Shown here in pieces: positions 53,801-57,301 of a stretch of 64,000 nt of DNA (position 1 is its first letter; each line of letters opens with the position of its first letter). The notes under the pieces are model-generated. The model saw only the letters and a program-made list of their open reading frames with translations, was not told the DNA's origin and made no database searches. Both the position numbers and the translations under genes were made by a program. Source of the stretch: Pampus argenteus (taxonomy: Eukaryota > Chordata > Actinopteri > Scombriformes > Stromateidae); the NCBI GenBank assembly GCA_036937835.1, contig CM072866.1, positions 11,230,001 to 11,294,000 on the forward strand. Direction: 5' to 3'.

Positions 53801-56800
53801 CAATGATCATGTGTGCATGTACAAATAACTGTCTCTGCATGGGTACACGTGCTCTATATAATGTGCAAGTGTGTATGACATATAGTTAATTACCCCCCAC
53901 TCGGCAGTGTTTGGTGGACTGTGTGTGTGTGTGTGTGTGTGTGGCATATAGAGCTAATTACAGAAACTCTTATTGAAGGAGAGTATTACACAGTCTGCAC
54001 TCACAGCCAATAACAGAGCCACAAAGAAATGCAAGTCTAAATATAGCTTATATTGTTCGCAAGAGGTTACGTGTATATAATATAGAAGTGAAGTGTGTCT
54101 GTGAGTCGGGGAAAAGAACAAGGGAAGACCAGGACTGTTTGTGTGTAATAATGTGTGTGGCAGGGTTGTACTACCATCGACACCTGTGTGAAGATTCAGT
54201 AGGAACAATTTCCCTGAACGCTGTTCTCTAATCAGCTGATCTGATAATGTCAAATAAGCACTCACACTAGCTGTAGGTGTGTGTTCATGTGTGTGTGTGT
54301 GTGAGATACTTGTTAGACAAACATCCCCTGACTCAATGAATCTTCAGGCTGAGAGCATCACAGGAGACGAGGCCTTGCAGGGACATAGTCTGACTCAAAG
54401 CATTCAGTCTATCGTACTCCAATGAGGAAATGGGATAATCCCACAAATGAACGGTTTATTAACCTCATAGTTTAATGGTCAACACTGTTCTACTGTGTCA
54501 GAGGTTGACCTTTTAATTGATTGGTTCACACGCTAATCTGCTGCGGCTCCACTGTGTGCCTTGGACCCAACATGTCAGGGTCTTTCTCCAAGGTGACTGT
54601 GACTCTGTCCCTGTATACAGCCTGTAAGCAACACGATCACGTCTCACTCAGAGATGTTTTGACTGAATCCATGTCACACATACACAGTAATTTATATTAA
54701 ACTATAGTTAACTTGGAGCACAAGACTGATATTGTTTATGGGTACTTACTTACTGTATTTCCTCTAATAGTGACCGGGGCCCTTTATTTACCTAAACTGC
54801 AGAGGGTACAAGGCCTTTATTGGAAGCAGGCTTGTATTAGAGAGAGGCCTTTTTTTCTGTTTGAGAAGTATATTTGCTTATATTTTAGTATGAAGCCTTC
54901 TTGTTTTCTGATATTCTTCCATTTGCTCTGTTAAATTTTTATTACATTACCAGAAAATATAGTAATCCACTTATTCTGATGTGTCGAACAACAATTCTAC
55001 CGCTTGAGTCTCAACCGTAAGTTGGCAGTGCATCACTTAGCTGTAGCATGCAGGTAGCATGCCCATGGATATATGCTCGTAAAAATATTCATCATTCATT
55101 CATCCATACATTTAGAGCTCAGCAACCAGGTCAGCCAACAAGTTGATGAAACCTGTCATGAGTTGACAACAACTGATCAATTTGTCCAGGTGCCTTGATT
55201 CACTATTGATAGGATTGCATTTCACAAGCAATAGTTCCACTGGAAAACTGCAAATTGGATCGCTGCTGTTCAAAACAGCAAAACTTAACACATATAGCAC
55301 TGCTTGAATAAATATCTCAAAATGTAAACTCAACCTGACAAGCACCTGTCAGCTTGCAATGTTAATATTAAAGTCACGTTATAACAGAATACAACTATAT
55401 TTTTTATTAATCATGAATCTGCTGATTATTGTATTTTACTTTTCTATTTATCTATTAATCATTTTATCTATAAAATGCCAATAATGACTAATTATTATGC
55501 AGAGGCCAAGGTGACAAACGCTTGTTTTATCCAACAAATGGTCCAAAGCGAGCATGCATTCTTGCAGTGATTGTTATACCCATTCTGGACCCATTCGCAC
55601 ATTGGAAACTCCGAGCTGAAACCGTCTGCACCGTCTGGAGTTCATTATTCTATAAAGGTTTGCAAGGGCAGATTTGCATATTCTGCTTGTATAGCTTCCT
55701 TGTAAAAGTGTGGAAAACTTTGGTTTAGATCAGTGGTCCCCAACCCCCGGGCTGCGGACCGGTACCGGTCCGTGGATCAATTGTTACCGGACCGCACAAG
55801 AAATAATTAATTATATCCATTTTATGTATTATCTGAGTCTGGACGATCTTTTATTTTGAAAAACCTTAGCAAGTCTTTGCAGGCACACAAACATGCAGAA
55901 GCTAAAAAAAAAAAAAACAGCTCTATGTCAAATATTGAGGTTTCTTGACATTGACTCCACTCTATTCTGAAATGTTTGAAATGTTCGTGAAATCAAAATA
56001 TTCTTTGTAAATGTATTTGTGGCGTATCTGAATCTTATTTTGAAGGGATATTTAAACGTTACGATAGCGACCAGTCACAAGTACGATAAAGTCCTGCAAC
56101 AGATGGTGTGGCTCCCACAGAGCACTGGTCTCAGCATCAGCATGTGTGTGCTGACAAGGTTACTGAAAGGTCGAGAGTCAATTCTATTAGAGGGTCTATT
56201 AAACTAGAGAACCTCAGTCTCTAACTTTCTACTACAGTGGCGGCTGGTGAAAAATATTTCTCTGTCTAGTCCAGTATAAGAATTCAAAGTCAGACGAAGA
56301 CTACAATTCAACAATGATGTTTTAATCTCACCAGTTTCACAGATAAAGTAAATGAACTACTTTCAGTTGTATAAGGCTCCATCCATGCTTTCGAAAGGAA
56401 GGGTATCAAATACAATATTCTTGTGCTGTACTAGAGCGCGCACAAGTCTTTCTCAAGAATCTCGCGGTATTTTCTGCCCTGAGGGCGATATTTTCAGCGC
56501 CCCAAAGACGATACATTTCAGCAACACTGATTGGCCATATATTTATTAATTTGCCCTGGCAACTGTATACCATTGGCTATTTTGCTGCACTGCTGGGGCA
56601 CTCTGATCAGCGCCCCCATGACAGAAACATACAAGTCGGTCTGTGGAAATTCACTGGTGAATCAATGTTAGTAGGTGGGAAATATAGTTTATAATTCACA
56701 TTGCATGTAGGCACACACACACACTAGACATTTATAGCGCCCTCTGGGCCGGCTGCTACTGTTCTACTATGAACGAAGCAACGAGAAGCTACAACTACAG

Positions 56801-57301
56801 ATAAATCCCCTGAATCCATCACAGGTATGCCTGACCTATTTTCTTGAGCTACTGACTCGTATCCGCAGGAGAGAAAATGCATTCTTACTTGTACTGATTA
56901 CCCATTCTCTTACATCCTAAACACTAGATATACATTAGATATACTGCCTGCTGGAATCCAGGCTATGCACTGCATAATTGATGAGATGATTAATATAGTT
57001 TGAATTTTTTTTTTATCAACCTACTTTTTACCAAAAAGATTTGAGTTATATACTTTTGACAGAAATTTCTAAAAATTACAGGACTTGAAGTATGACATGA
57101 ATTCCAACAAAAGACCAATCAACCATGTTAGAATGTAAAACAAAGCTTGTGGATTTGAAATATATGTGCATGCAGCTGATGCATAGATGCTTCTCACCTA
57201 TACTGAGCCTGGAAGTGATCCTGGACAAAACTGTGTCGACCTCTGGGCTGCTGCGTGCTGGCTGAGCTGGGACTGCTGGGATCCTCCAATGAACTGGATC
57301 C
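8480..57301 (-). CDS. usp43: Ubiquitin-specific peptidase 43 (usp43), 14 visible coding exons, 5' end outside window
   Basis: This is a cysteine deubiquitinase of the USP (C19) family. The coding join on the minus strand is 57301-57198, 36817-36725, 33636-33501, 31294-31150, 22663-22495, 21311-21200, 18037-17934, 16959-16882, 16627-16498, 16066-15947, 15069-14820, 12757-12599, 9910-9749 and 9630-8480. It totals 2913 nt = 970 residues plus TGA. All junctions are GT-AG and phases agree. By visible residue number, zinc-ribbon pairs CPHC lie at 40-43 and 366-369, the His box HHGG..GGHYTAYC at about 470-483 (His 478), the Asp region YSYDD at 492-496, and a basic Ser/Lys-rich tail runs from about 535 to 970, ending SLGRKKTVPESSF. 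The alternative paralogue USP31 shares the architecture. The phrases WSASSSVRGSTSSS and SLGRKKT.PESSF favour USP43 as I recall it. The catalytic Cys box exons are not in the window. Which teleost copy (a or b) cannot be told. Confidence 0.9.
9749..9910 (-). CDS. usp43: usp43 visible exon 13: linker after the catalytic domain
   Basis: The acceptor is TTTTTCTCACAG (AG at 9912-9911) and the donor GAG|GTTAGG (GT at 9748-9747). It encodes GSTSSSMSDHWLIRLTGN, a block conserved just after the USP catalytic domain in USP43 and USP31. A Ser/Thr/Pro-rich stretch follows (SRSSTTCPSSILDSPESPVF), then DNGSKEER. It starts in the phase that completes a Gly codon from the preceding exon and ends with one base of the next Gly codon. 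The donor +3 T and +4 A are not the strongest consensus. The downstream intron is only 118 bp. Confidence 0.9.
9911..12598 (-). other. usp43 intron (2.7 kb)
   Basis: AT-rich, with two A-runs (10481-10491 and 10526-10538). No transposon or gene was recognised. Confidence 0.7.
12599..12757 (-). CDS. usp43: usp43 visible exon 12: catalytic Asp region and end of USP domain
   Basis: The acceptor is TTTGTCCAG (AG at 12759-12758) and the donor CAGAG|GTATGC. The exon completes the TAYC of the His box and continues RNSVDSQWYSYDDSSV. YSYDDS carries the Asp that positions the catalytic His in USPs (visible residue about 495). CTKGAYILFYQRR is the closing beta-strand signature of USP domains. IPPWSASSSVR marks the exit from the catalytic fold. 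All expected catalytic-domain residues of this part are present. Confidence 0.95.
12758..14819 (-). other. usp43 intron (2.1 kb) containing an RTE-like LINE fragment
   Basis: The LINE fragment (13027-13880, opposite strand to usp43) is listed separately. The rest is intron sequence without recognised features. Confidence 0.7.
13027..13880 (+). mobile_element. RTE/BovB-like LINE fragment, AP-endonuclease domain, frameshifted
   Basis: The segment opens with GGGGGCACAAGCCAGCGTCT and a GTGCCGGTCCCAAGCCCGG leader familiar from fish RTE-type LINEs. A first frame (13314-13568) encodes VDILCVQETRWK and KARSLGAGFKLFCHGVDSKR, then NGVGVIL. These are the start of the apurinic-endonuclease domain, including the catalytic QET glutamate. 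A frameshift near 13550-13565 moves the frame to SEYAPQVGCELEEKEKFW and EEVMGRFGVQERN, EGQMVVDFA and KSGDRSTQ. The sequence then breaks off before the reverse transcriptase. The expected GDFN motif after IVIGA is decayed. This is a 5' fragment, unusual because LINEs normally lose their 5' end, so a later deletion is likely. Confidence 0.85.
14820..15069 (-). CDS. usp43: usp43 visible exon 11: USP fold and catalytic His box
   Basis: The acceptor is GTTGAAACAG (AG at 15071-15070) and the donor ACTG|GTAAGG. It encodes VGERRNKLSTLVHFPLTGLD, then MAPHVVKRSQS and an insertion-like Pro/Gln/His-rich stretch. The USP signature Y-DLYAVCNHHGG-M-GGHYT ends the exon. The second-to-last triplet run places the catalytic His in GGHYT (visible residue about 478). 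The exon starts in phase 0 directly after the LKRF box of the previous exon and ends one base into an Ala codon. Confidence 0.95.
15070..15946 (-). other. usp43 intron (0.9 kb), nothing else seen
   Basis: AT-rich intron with short A-runs. No repeat family was recognised. Confidence 0.7.
15947..16066 (-). CDS. usp43: usp43 visible exon 10: second zinc-ribbon CxxC and LKRF box
   Basis: The acceptor is CTGATTCTAG (AG at 16068-16067) and the donor CGACAG|GTAAAC. It encodes LAPDDAWKCPHCKQLQQG, the second CPHC pair of the USP zinc ribbon (visible residues 366-369). MSLWTLPDILILHLKRFRQ is the hydrophobic strand with the LKRF box found in nearly all USPs. The exon is 40 codons, phase 0 at both ends. 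Confidence 0.95.
16067..16497 (-). other. usp43 intron (0.4 kb)
   Basis: Short AT-rich intron with A/C-rich runs near 16405-16425. No separate feature is seen. Confidence 0.7.
16498..16627 (-). CDS. usp43: usp43 visible exon 9: CAG-rich stretch and TLDECF box
   Basis: The acceptor is TTGTGCTCCAG (AG at 16629-16628) and the donor GAGCAG|GTGAGA. It encodes LFGSIQEEVVKDAESVRN, a short polyglutamine-like run (QQQQHLQQH) coded mostly by CAG, then SCTLDECFQLYTKEEQ. The last phrase is the conserved USP segment that leads into the second zinc-ribbon arm. The CAG run lies in a loop between conserved blocks and is the sort of site where length varies between species. Confidence 0.93.
16816..16836. repeat. 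(TG)n microsatellite
   Basis: A short TG tract in the intron between visible usp43 exons 8 and 9, about 45 bp downstream of the exon 8 donor in the sense direction. Confidence 0.9.
16882..16959 (-). CDS. usp43: usp43 visible exon 8: small 78-nt exon
   Basis: The acceptor is CTGCACTCTAG (AG at 16961-16960) and the donor GAATG|GTAAGC. It encodes ALKFSGSGGPPHVKVVIEWE then HKIKE. It completes an Arg codon from the exon before and starts a Cys codon for the next. The block PPHVKVVIEW is a family-typical strand between the insert region and the TLDECF exon. The exon length is a multiple of three, so skipping it would keep frame. Confidence 0.92.
16960..17933 (-). other. usp43 intron (1.0 kb), nothing else seen
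   Basis: AT-rich intron. No repeat family or RNA gene was recognised. Confidence 0.7.
17934..18037 (-). CDS. usp43: usp43 visible exon 7
   Basis: The acceptor is TTTCTCTCCCTGCAG (AG at 18039-18038) and the donor GAACG|GTAGGA. It encodes NAGVLFKIRVVGGSSSYSY, then LSPQDSRPLHHPAVE and two bases of Arg. This is the USP43-type insert between the two zinc-ribbon arms: a beta-rich, ubiquitin-like-length segment rather than the compact USP core. Confidence 0.92.
18038..21199 (-). other. usp43 intron (3.2 kb) with Tc1 transposase fragment
   Basis: The Tc1 piece (18251-18662) is listed separately. Also present are a TG-rich tract near 20888-20911 and A-runs at 20145-20159 and 20941-20957. Confidence 0.7.
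18251..18662 (-). mobile_element. Tc1-like transposase fragment, frameshifted
   Basis: On the minus strand, 18662-18465 encodes NDLQRARTKVTKATISNTLC and RQGFKSCSARHVTLLKPV, the second helix-turn-helix part of a Tc1 transposase. After a frameshift, 18445-18251 encodes MSWSDETKIVLF, the WSDE motif that carries the first catalytic Asp of the DDE triad, and then TSCFGAGF in place of the usual LWGCF. No terminal inverted repeats were found, and the second Asp and the final acidic residue are absent. It is on the same strand as usp43, but its stops and frameshift make it inert. Confidence 0.88.
21200..21311 (-). CDS. usp43: usp43 visible exon 6
   Basis: The acceptor is CCTCTTCTCTCAG (AG at 21313-21312) and the donor GCTCAG|GTAATG. 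It encodes FGPPFLMREDRSISWDQLQQ then SILSKLYYLMLNGSQAQ, a helical USP43-type block. It ends in phase 0. Upstream of the acceptor, the intron carries a polypyrimidine tract of about 50 nt (plus-strand purines 21314-21367), far longer than usual. Confidence 0.92.
21312..22494 (-). other. usp43 intron (1.2 kb)
   Basis: Apart from the long polypyrimidine tract next to the downstream acceptor, this is AT-rich intron with no recognised repeat. Confidence 0.7.
21314..21367 (-). promoter_or_regulatory. Extended polypyrimidine tract before usp43 acceptor
   Basis: Read on the minus strand, about 54 nt are almost only C and T, with imperfect repeats of CTCCACTCCTCTC, and end directly in CTCAG. Such tracts bind U2AF and PTB-type proteins (established knowledge). 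A regulatory role here is inference. Confidence 0.55.
22495..22663 (-). CDS. usp43: usp43 visible exon 5
   Basis: The acceptor is CTTCTCTGCTCAG (AG at 22665-22664) and the donor GTCAG|GTGAGC. It encodes YHHSLPSSPYTSTAGPDGQR, then LPPSGTLSSEYLNQGGST, KVLLLICNTAGSGTQAV and the first two bases of Arg. The first half is a variable Ser/Pro linker; KVLLLICNTAGSG is the conserved strand before FGPPF. Phases on both sides match the neighbours. Confidence 0.92.
23332..23366. repeat. (CA)n microsatellite
   Basis: A CA tract with two CG-containing interruptions, in a usp43 intron. Confidence 0.92.
25034..25056. repeat. (AAAT)n microsatellite
   Basis: Five to six tandem AAAT/AATA units in a usp43 intron. 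Confidence 0.9.
27037..27747 (+). mobile_element. hAT DNA transposon, internally deleted, with 8-bp target duplication
   Basis: The 8-mer ATAATTAC occurs directly before 27037 (27029-27036) and directly after 27747 (27748-27755), the target duplication length typical of hAT. The ends are TAAGGCTGTTTAAC at the left and ...TCATCACTA at the right. The right end also contains the alternating GATTAAT / TTTTAATCGA phrases of a common fish hAT family. A frame from ATG 27174 encodes the N-terminal BED zinc finger of the transposase, and the dimerisation/RNase H-like catalytic part is deleted. At 711 bp it is non-autonomous. Confidence 0.85.
27174..27524 (+). pseudogene. hAT transposase N-terminal remnant with BED zinc finger
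   Basis: It encodes MDGSSSLGSLRVHFYIKKKR followed by a BED-type finger, VTCKLCKKEFAYHQ...SLKYHLNAKH: a Cys-x2-Cys pair, then His-x4-His, with the usual SSLKYHL helix. The tail (KSTSEKISNFFKD) matches the early linker of ZBED-like transposases. The frame stops at about 116 residues, whereas intact enzymes exceed 600. It lies wholly inside the hAT element and is not a host exon. Confidence 0.8.
29955..30050. repeat. Degenerate TTAGGG-like / GGTTAAGG repeat stretch
   Basis: Irregular units of GGGTTA, TTAGGG and GGTTAAGGTTAG recur for about 90 bp and are followed by GT-rich sequence. This resembles a dispersed fish minisatellite-like repeat; it is too degenerate to be a true interstitial telomere. 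Confidence 0.6.
31150..31294 (-). CDS. usp43: usp43 visible exon 4
   Basis: The acceptor is CTCTCTTTAG (AG at 31296-31295) and the donor TCAG|GTATCC. It encodes VILSELYSTGFQRSFSDDDD, then LMAIADSDVIYAFQAPP and LYSRGGSAPHS. Phase 0 at the start. The block SELY..GF.RSF.DDDDL..IA..D.IYAFQ is the ubiquitin-like-fold style strand order of large USPs that share this region with USP31, and matches USP43. It ends one base into a Gly codon. Confidence 0.93.
31295..33500 (-). other. usp43 intron (2.2 kb)
   Basis: Begins (sense) with a CA repeat 10 nt after the splice donor, listed separately. The remainder is AT-rich with no recognised element. Confidence 0.7.
33454..33490. repeat. (GT)n microsatellite beside a usp43 splice donor
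   Basis: 37 bp of TG repeat on the plus strand. In the usp43 sense direction this is a CA repeat starting about 10 nt inside the intron after visible exon 3. Confidence 0.95.
33501..33636 (-). CDS. usp43: usp43 visible exon 3
   Basis: The acceptor is TTTGCCCCATAG (AG at 33638-33637) and the donor GACCAG|GTATAC. It encodes PMCVTLVFSTKGQRYLRVGL, then AIPLFGSISCLRAMVAEEGN and ISPDQ. The first base completes an Arg codon from the previous exon, and the exon ends in phase 0. The CVTLVFSTK.QR.LRVGLAIP segment is a hallmark of USP43/USP31. Confidence 0.93.
33637..36724 (-). other. usp43 intron (3.1 kb)
   Basis: Contains the 15-bp perfect inverted repeat at 35328-35366, GT-rich sequence near 35645-35680 and T/A runs near 36033-36075. 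No gene was recognised. Confidence 0.7.
35328..35366. repeat. Perfect 15-bp inverted repeat (hairpin), 9-nt loop
   Basis: ACTCCCTTATTTTAC at 35328-35342 and its exact reverse complement at 35352-35366, loop ATTGCTGAG. Lies in a usp43 intron. Confidence 0.9.
36725..36817 (-). CDS. usp43: usp43 visible exon 2: first zinc-ribbon CxxC
   Basis: The acceptor is TCTCTCCCTCCAG (AG at 36819-36818) and the donor ACCAG|GTGATG. It encodes SSLTCPHCLKQSNTFDPFLC then ISLPIPLRQT. CPHC (visible residues 40-43) is the first zinc-ribbon pair of the USP fingers, and NTFDPFLCISLPIP is the classic USP strand that follows it. The exon is 93 nt, so it is in-frame skippable, but skipping would destroy the zinc ribbon. 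Confidence 0.95.
38035..38066. repeat. Perfect 15-bp inverted repeat with 2-nt loop
   Basis: TTGGTTATTTGTCTT, then TG, then the exact reverse complement. It is essentially a palindrome in a usp43 intron. Confidence 0.9.
38286..38318. repeat. Perfect 13-bp inverted repeat with 7-nt loop
   Basis: CAGTTTATTTGAA at 38286-38298 and its reverse complement at 38306-38318. It lies 220 bp from another strong hairpin. Confidence 0.9.
38773..38821. repeat. (AC)n microsatellite
   Basis: About 49 bp of uninterrupted AC repeat in the large usp43 intron. Confidence 0.95.
42004..42066. repeat. Minisatellite of CACTCACTCGTT-like units
   Basis: Three near-identical 12-bp units are followed by shorter CACTCCGATT / CACTCCGGTT units, suggesting an array with two related unit types. 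Confidence 0.85.
42790..43012 (+). mobile_element. LINE 3' end (L2/CR1-like), 5'-truncated
   Basis: The stretch GTTCTGGGAGAGGGATCCCT to GGGCTATACAAATAAAAT, with AAAGCCCTCTGAGACAAATT between, is the 3' UTR familiar from many fish LINE copies. No ORF2 sequence precedes it, so this is a typical 5'-truncated insertion. Family assignment is from memory; the clade is not certain. Confidence 0.75.
43613..44488 (-). repeat. 3' LTR of the Ty3/gypsy element
   Basis: 876 bp, same length as the 5' LTR at a constant 7506-bp offset, and no difference was found in the stretches I compared. The sense strand contains a TATA-like TTTTATATG near 44088-44095 and AATAAA at 43715-43710, the expected order for U3 promoter and R poly(A) signal. 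A 168-codon open frame crosses U3 but looks fortuitous. Confidence 0.95.
43710..43715 (-). terminator. Poly(A) signal AATAAA in the 3' LTR
   Basis: The hexamer reads AATAAA on the minus strand, about 100 nt before the end of the LTR, the usual place for the retrotransposon's own poly(A) signal. It also faces the sense direction of usp43. Confidence 0.6.
44489..44501 (-). promoter_or_regulatory. Polypurine tract next to the 3' LTR
   Basis: The sense strand reads AAGGGCGGGTGGA directly before TGTAACCC. It is purine-rich with two pyrimidine interruptions, in the position where plus-strand priming occurs in LTR elements. Confidence 0.6.
44533..49488 (-). CDS. pol: Pol polyprotein: protease, reverse transcriptase, RNase H, integrase
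   Basis: The frame is open from 49488; the first in-frame GTG is at 49425 and there is no ATG before residue 69, so it is expressed by -1 frameshift from gag. Numbering from GTG, an aspartic protease is at about 55-160 (CLMDGGSQVT, flap region IEGAAGQHV, LIGTN). Reverse transcriptase spans about 400-640 (SPFASPIVVVKKK, VMDLKSGYY, VFLDD). RNase H spans about 700-825 with D709, E750 and D776. The integrase zinc finger is H1004-H1009-C1039-C1042. The integrase core has D1070, D1129 and E1164, then a chromodomain-less GPY/F-like segment (LQVGDRVLVKN). The tail of about 280 residues is acidic and repetitive (NLPxD units). At 1630 residues it is longer than common gypsy Pols, mainly because of this tail. 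No stop or frameshift interrupts it. Confidence 0.96.
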   Translation of the reverse strand, partial: QAHEQSPCGSKIHRAQTQAGRVESKTAVKLERVPVTGPTGTKDTEESPISKCETKCQQATATARRLTRRLVGSRHVARVTVGGVPQHCLMDGGSQVTTITKSFHETHLPSHPIIPIEDLLHIEGAAGQHVPYIGCIEVDIAFPEHFTGEPKVVTTLALVVPDPRTSVEVPVLIGTNTLDILYKGFNEGTTISSDCEYASLVRHLQSIYLSKTQQDGRVGRVKLQSRSTVVIPAGKKMAVNGRARHVSTVHGAPLLVEPPTNTSLPDGLISCRYIMASPRQTSFKVPILLKNESAHDIVVPAHRTLAELSMPLSISPLTSTHDIKGEVQTSNQTNITAQCFTAGHVDPENLIKFEFADSPLSKEWKDRITRKLNSIPEVFARGDLDYGHTTAVKHKIRLSDPTPFKQRARPIHPSDYEAVRLHLKELYDANIIRESESPFASPIVVVKKKNGQIRLCVDYRNLNSQTIKDAYALPHIEEAFASLTGAKWFSVMDLKSGYYQVEMEEEDKHKTAFVTPIGFWEFNRMPQGVTNAPSTFQRVMEKCMGSLNHREVLVFLDDLIVFSSTLEEHEERLLRVLNRLRDFGLKLSPEKCHFFRKSVKYLGHIVSENGVETDPNKITALTSWPRPNNISELKSFLGFTGYYRRFVRDYSKIAKPLNDLTAGYVPAKKKKHDNTSKGQRSFSSVDLKKPFNEKWTPSCEEAFKTLIEQLTTAPVLGFADSKQPYILHTDASLHGLGAALYQQQDGQMKVIAYASRGLSNCERRYPTHKLEFLSLKWAITDKFADYLYGVEFSVLTDNNPLTYVLTSAKLDACGHRWLADLSNFNFSIKYRAGKKNQDADGLSRRPHVPAEIDDSAAVEDERVRQFISRFLKEENEDTFPKEAVKAVCERHQLDKFTETEEGSGHLPVIVECLAMDERAICPEYAQADLLPGSTTLPRMSQQDWAVEQRNDPTISRVMDIVRAGKRLTYRLRQKEEREAQLLLRVQDQLIFGDEVLYRKCNGEDQPTFQLVLPKKYRRMALMSLHDDVGHLGYERTVDLVRARFYWPRMSSEVEETIRTCERCLRRKARAERTAPLVNIKTSRPLELVCMDYLSLEPDGRGTKNILVITDHFTKYAVAVPTPDQKEKTVAKALWNNFLVHYGIPERLHSDQGRNFESAVIKNLCELLGIKKSRTTPYHPRGNPVERFNRTLLAMLGTLEEVDKVKWRDHVQPLVHAYNCTKNDTTGFSPYQLMYGRQPNLPIDVAFGLNPEGQRKVTHSEYVKKLRETLEESYRLAVEHSDKTALRNKQRYDLKVRESTLQVGDRVLVKNVGIRGKHKIADRWSQTVYKVVKHIDDSPVYVVAPLTSEGPERTLHRDLLLPCGFLAPSESAEVDEVSQSNQKEKPIRTSRRNPVPEVEEAEHLPSDSDEEMEVHYSSGSQGEVNYPSFTVVHDIPRTKIKPPLNLDVNLEGSNLNPTAREFHPQQVEKEKHSSTSQVPSVEADVDVNLPADPLPVDDVNLPSDNLPDKTNFPVERKDLPMDTLPDEINLPVDESLTVPDEPLAGEPEKKIDNTELENQGETREESKGDNVRENVGLTDTSSAQDEKEPEIRWPTRTRREPDRLSYKHLGNPLTMVMRSILLCLDQAFTEALDLPIVPSSSPSSYTSPVIDI
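49345..49407 (-). promoter_or_regulatory. -1 ribosomal frameshift signal between gag and pol
   Basis: In gag frame the sense strand reads CCG-TTA-AAC, i.e. heptamer G-TTA-AAC (49407-49401), which slips to GTT-AAA of pol. A 7-nt spacer (49400-49394) precedes stem arms GGTTCCAGT (49393-49385) and ACTGGAACC (49374-49366), a perfect 9-bp stem with a 10-nt loop. The loop's GGGAC (49381-49377) can pair with GTCCC (49349-49345), making an H-type pseudoknot. The gag stop TAA (49385-49383) lies within the structure. Confidence 0.85.
49383..50960 (-). CDS. gag: Gag polyprotein, PNMA-like, with RRM-like N terminus and CCHC zinc knuckle
   Basis: ATG at 50960 starts 525 residues ending at TAA 49385-49383. 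Residues about 8-80 (FVCVSGVTSSDADQDIIDSL, KKYGPVAGIRRV, ETVVVEFQSG) have the beta-alpha-beta rhythm of an RRM-like fold. Residues about 95-165 are a Ser/Thr-rich linker with a basic patch (RKSKKRSKNGK). The capsid domain at about 200-390 includes MRTFSGKIPKPPGEADYETW, RRKILESLLPPASDVVR, PGEKASAYLQRLQ and FKRGCWDHSL, a pattern close to PNMA capsids. A helical stretch follows, then the knuckle C477-x2-C480-x4-H485-x4-C490. It assembles the particle and packages RNA. This N-terminal plus capsid order is shared with PNMA genes, which are known Ty3/gypsy-derived. Confidence 0.94.
   Translation of the reverse strand: MANSDDKLFVCVSGVTSSDADQDIIDSLKKYGPVAGIRRVQNTGGADRETVVVEFQSGTTRANVEPLLPMEVANVTNPSVKWKVDHVPTLTSSADQAAAVPSASSTDSSSDSDNGARSDNSTTPLVRKSKKRSKNGKPLPPFTPTTTHNPSASSTVTKKYHVHTSPTSPTLSNEVTNPPEIQRVVVEHVIKSQPSNSKWMRTFSGKIPKPPGEADYETWSLHAELMFNDDSLSVDMQRRKILESLLPPASDVVRQLGTSAHPRQYVQLLDSAYGLVEDGEEVFARFLNTNQNPGEKASAYLQRLQSLLCTAVKRGGAKQVNADRHLLKQFKRGCWDHSLVLQLELKNEIPPNFAELLLQVRTEEDRRASKHDRMQRHFGSSKTKPSVNIHSVPDISLSDSNASLLQSYISETESLRKQVAQLQMQLSSKNHKKDKKQEFKGTVPINNSPPPVAEAQAHHVMPQNTPTPRPQPKAWFCYKCGEDGHIARNCDKPMNKALVDQKYTELRHKQDEWKARQPLNWNGFQ
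51091..51108 (-). promoter_or_regulatory. Primer binding site matching tRNA-Arg(ACG)
   Basis: The sense strand reads TGGCGAGCCAGCCAGGAG starting 10 nt inside the 5' LTR. This is the exact complement of the last 18 nt (with CCA) of vertebrate tRNA-Arg(ACG) as I know it. The offset from the LTR is larger than the usual 0-3 nt. Confidence 0.8.
51119..51994 (-). repeat. 5' LTR of the Ty3/gypsy element
   Basis: 876 bp, same content as the 3' LTR, with termini TGTAACCC/GGGTTACA. The sense TATA-like TTTTATATG lies near 51594-51601. It would drive the element's RNA toward lower coordinates. Confidence 0.95.
53920..53943. repeat. (GT)n microsatellite
   Basis: 24 bp of GT repeat; a second short GT tract lies near 54288-54302. 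Confidence 0.92.
55735..55805. mobile_element. Short hAT-type repeat end
   Basis: CAGTGGTCCCCAACCCCCGG followed by a GC-rich palindromic run (GGACCGGTACCGGTCC) is the familiar end of a fish/vertebrate hAT-like family. Only about 70 bp is recognised and no opposite end was found. Confidence 0.65.
56235..56761. mobile_element. hAT MITE, 527 bp, with 8-bp target duplication
   Basis: TTCTACTA occurs at 56227-56234 and again at 56762-56769. The left end is CAGTGGCGGCTGG; the reverse complement of the right end is CAGTAGCAGCCGG, an inverted terminus of 13 bp with a few mismatches. No transposase is coded. It is a non-autonomous element in a usp43 intron. Confidence 0.88.
57198..57301 (-). CDS. usp43: usp43 visible exon 1 (internal exon of the gene)
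   Basis: The acceptor is TTTTTGTCTGCAG (AG at 57303-57302) and the donor AGTATAG|GTGAGA. It encodes GSSSLEDPSSPSSASTQQPR then GRHSFVQDHFQAQY and two bases of Arg. SFVQDHFQAQYRSS is the conserved USP segment just before the first zinc-ribbon arm, which fixes the frame; the Ser/Pro/Gln stretch before it is a variable linker. A competing open frame across the exon (DPVHWRIPAVP...) is only a shadow. The exon follows the 20-kb intron and starts in phase 0. Confidence 0.9.

Larger units (their letters stand above)
51995..57197 (-). other. Right part of the 20-kb usp43 intron, past the retrotransposon
   Basis: Contains a GT microsatellite (53920-53943), a hAT-type fragment at 55735-55805 and a complete hAT MITE (56235-56761), all listed. 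No gene was recognised. Confidence 0.7.

Noticed and set aside
8480..57301. Assignment to USP31 rather than USP43
   Set aside because: USP31 shares the layout, but the YSYDDS...GAYILFYQRRN, WSASSSVRGSTSSSMSDHW and RSVSMKAPT phrases fit USP43 better as I recall the two proteins; a database search would settle it.
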